Positions 38,002 through 38,211 of a stretch of 38,211 nt of DNA are shown one piece after another. Origin of the DNA: a virus. The notes under the pieces were generated by a model, which saw only the letters and a list, made by a program, of their open reading frames with translations, made no database searches and had not been told where the DNA came from. The position numbers and the translations under genes were made by a program. The stretch is taken from positions 1 to 38,211 of IMG/VR virus record IMGVR_UViG_3300042520_002859, one strand, 5' to 3'. Numbering within the stretch: position 1 is the first letter of the stretch; each line of letters opens with the position of its first letter.

Positions 38002-38031
38002 GGGCCAGATAACCTGGCCCGTTTTATTTTT
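38002..38031 (+). terminator. Terminator after the lipoprotein gene
   Basis: GGGCCAG (38002-38008), loop ATAAC, CTGGCCC (38014-38020), then GTTTTATTTTT. It starts 6 bases after the stop. Confidence 0.92.
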
Positions 38032-38102
38032 AATCATTCTAAAATAATGTGTAATTTGTTTTTTTGGATTTTTTTATTTATTTTTATGATATAAACAAGC
38101 AA

Positions 38103-38211
38103 ATGAAACAAGACTCACAAACTAAAATCTTATTCATAGCGACCATTATTATGCTTTTAATGGTTTTTTTAATTGCAAAACACTACAGAAATGAAGTGTT
38201 TGAATTAAAAC
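38103..38211 (+). CDS. Membrane protein with one N-terminal TM segment (partial, 3' end missing)
   Basis: The frame opens at ATG 38103, is A-rich upstream, and runs off the right edge after 36 codons. Residues 9-24 (ILFIATIIMLLMVFLI) form one transmembrane helix preceded by a short polar N-terminus and followed by a basic KHYRNE stretch. This is the topology of an N-terminally anchored membrane protein. The next-door lipoprotein makes an inner-spanin role conceivable, but too little is seen to claim it. Confidence 0.6.
   Translation, partial: MKQDSQTKILFIATIIMLLMVFLIAKHYRNEVFELK

Noticed and set aside
37762-38037. 91-residue minus-strand frame
   Set aside because: Antisense shadow of the lipoprotein gene and its terminator.

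Overview
The window is about 38 kb of an AT-rich genome of a large, contractile-tailed, T4-superfamily bacteriophage. The diagnostic set is a T4-type head block: terminase large subunit (gp17-like), portal (gp20-like), prohead protease (gp21-like), acidic scaffold (gp22-like) and major capsid protein (gp23-like). It also carries a gp5-like OB-fold baseplate protein and a probable gp55-like late sigma factor. The host is inferred to belong to the Bacteroidota. The phage carries a bacteroidotal-looking ribosomal protein bS21, a DUF4494-like protein and a TAnnTTTG-type promoter, and almost no start codon has a Shine-Dalgarno sequence; starts are preceded by A/T-rich sequence instead.

Layout. (1) 1-3731, minus strand: three virion surface proteins. 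They are a Pro/Thr-repeat adhesin with a LamG-like domain that runs off the left edge, a small fibre-type protein and a second LamG-like protein. (2) 3764-7233, plus: five structural-looking proteins of unknown role, one built of four ~45-residue repeats and one with a WYL-like domain. (3) 7285-13543, plus: accessory and metabolic block with three glycosyltransferases, dUTPase, PhoH-like ATPase, a DUF4494-like protein, and an HD-like and a HAD-like protein that both lack key catalytic residues. (4) 13543-20813, plus: the late sigma factor, then baseplate and tail genes and two small basic proteins. (5) 20822-25416, minus: a SAP-domain protein, capsid, scaffold, protease and an unknown protein. 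(6) 25511-25702, plus: bS21, placed antisense inside the head cluster. (7) 25699-35402, minus: unknown head-associated proteins, portal, terminase, a nucleotidyltransferase, a KTSC protein and Hsp20. (8) 35560-38211, plus: a ClpC-like AAA+ unfoldase without an N-domain, a candidate structured RNA or attenuator, a small lipoprotein and the start of a membrane protein.

How it may work together. An octamer TATTTATA (or TATTTATT) recurs on the sense strand a short way upstream of many transcription units, including head, tail and bS21 genes. It is the natural candidate for recognition by the gp55-like sigma factor. bS21 carries this motif too, which suggests late expression and a role in late translation without Shine-Dalgarno sequences. 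Hsp20 and the ClpC-like protein are divergently transcribed from a 157-base region with four copies of a TTAGACATT element, which looks like a co-regulated phage proteostasis cassette. Rho-independent terminators close most units, and two of them lie partly inside protein-coding sequence of convergent genes.

Limits: functions were read by eye from sequence motifs with no database search. Roughly a third of the genes are structural-looking or hypothetical without a specific assignment.
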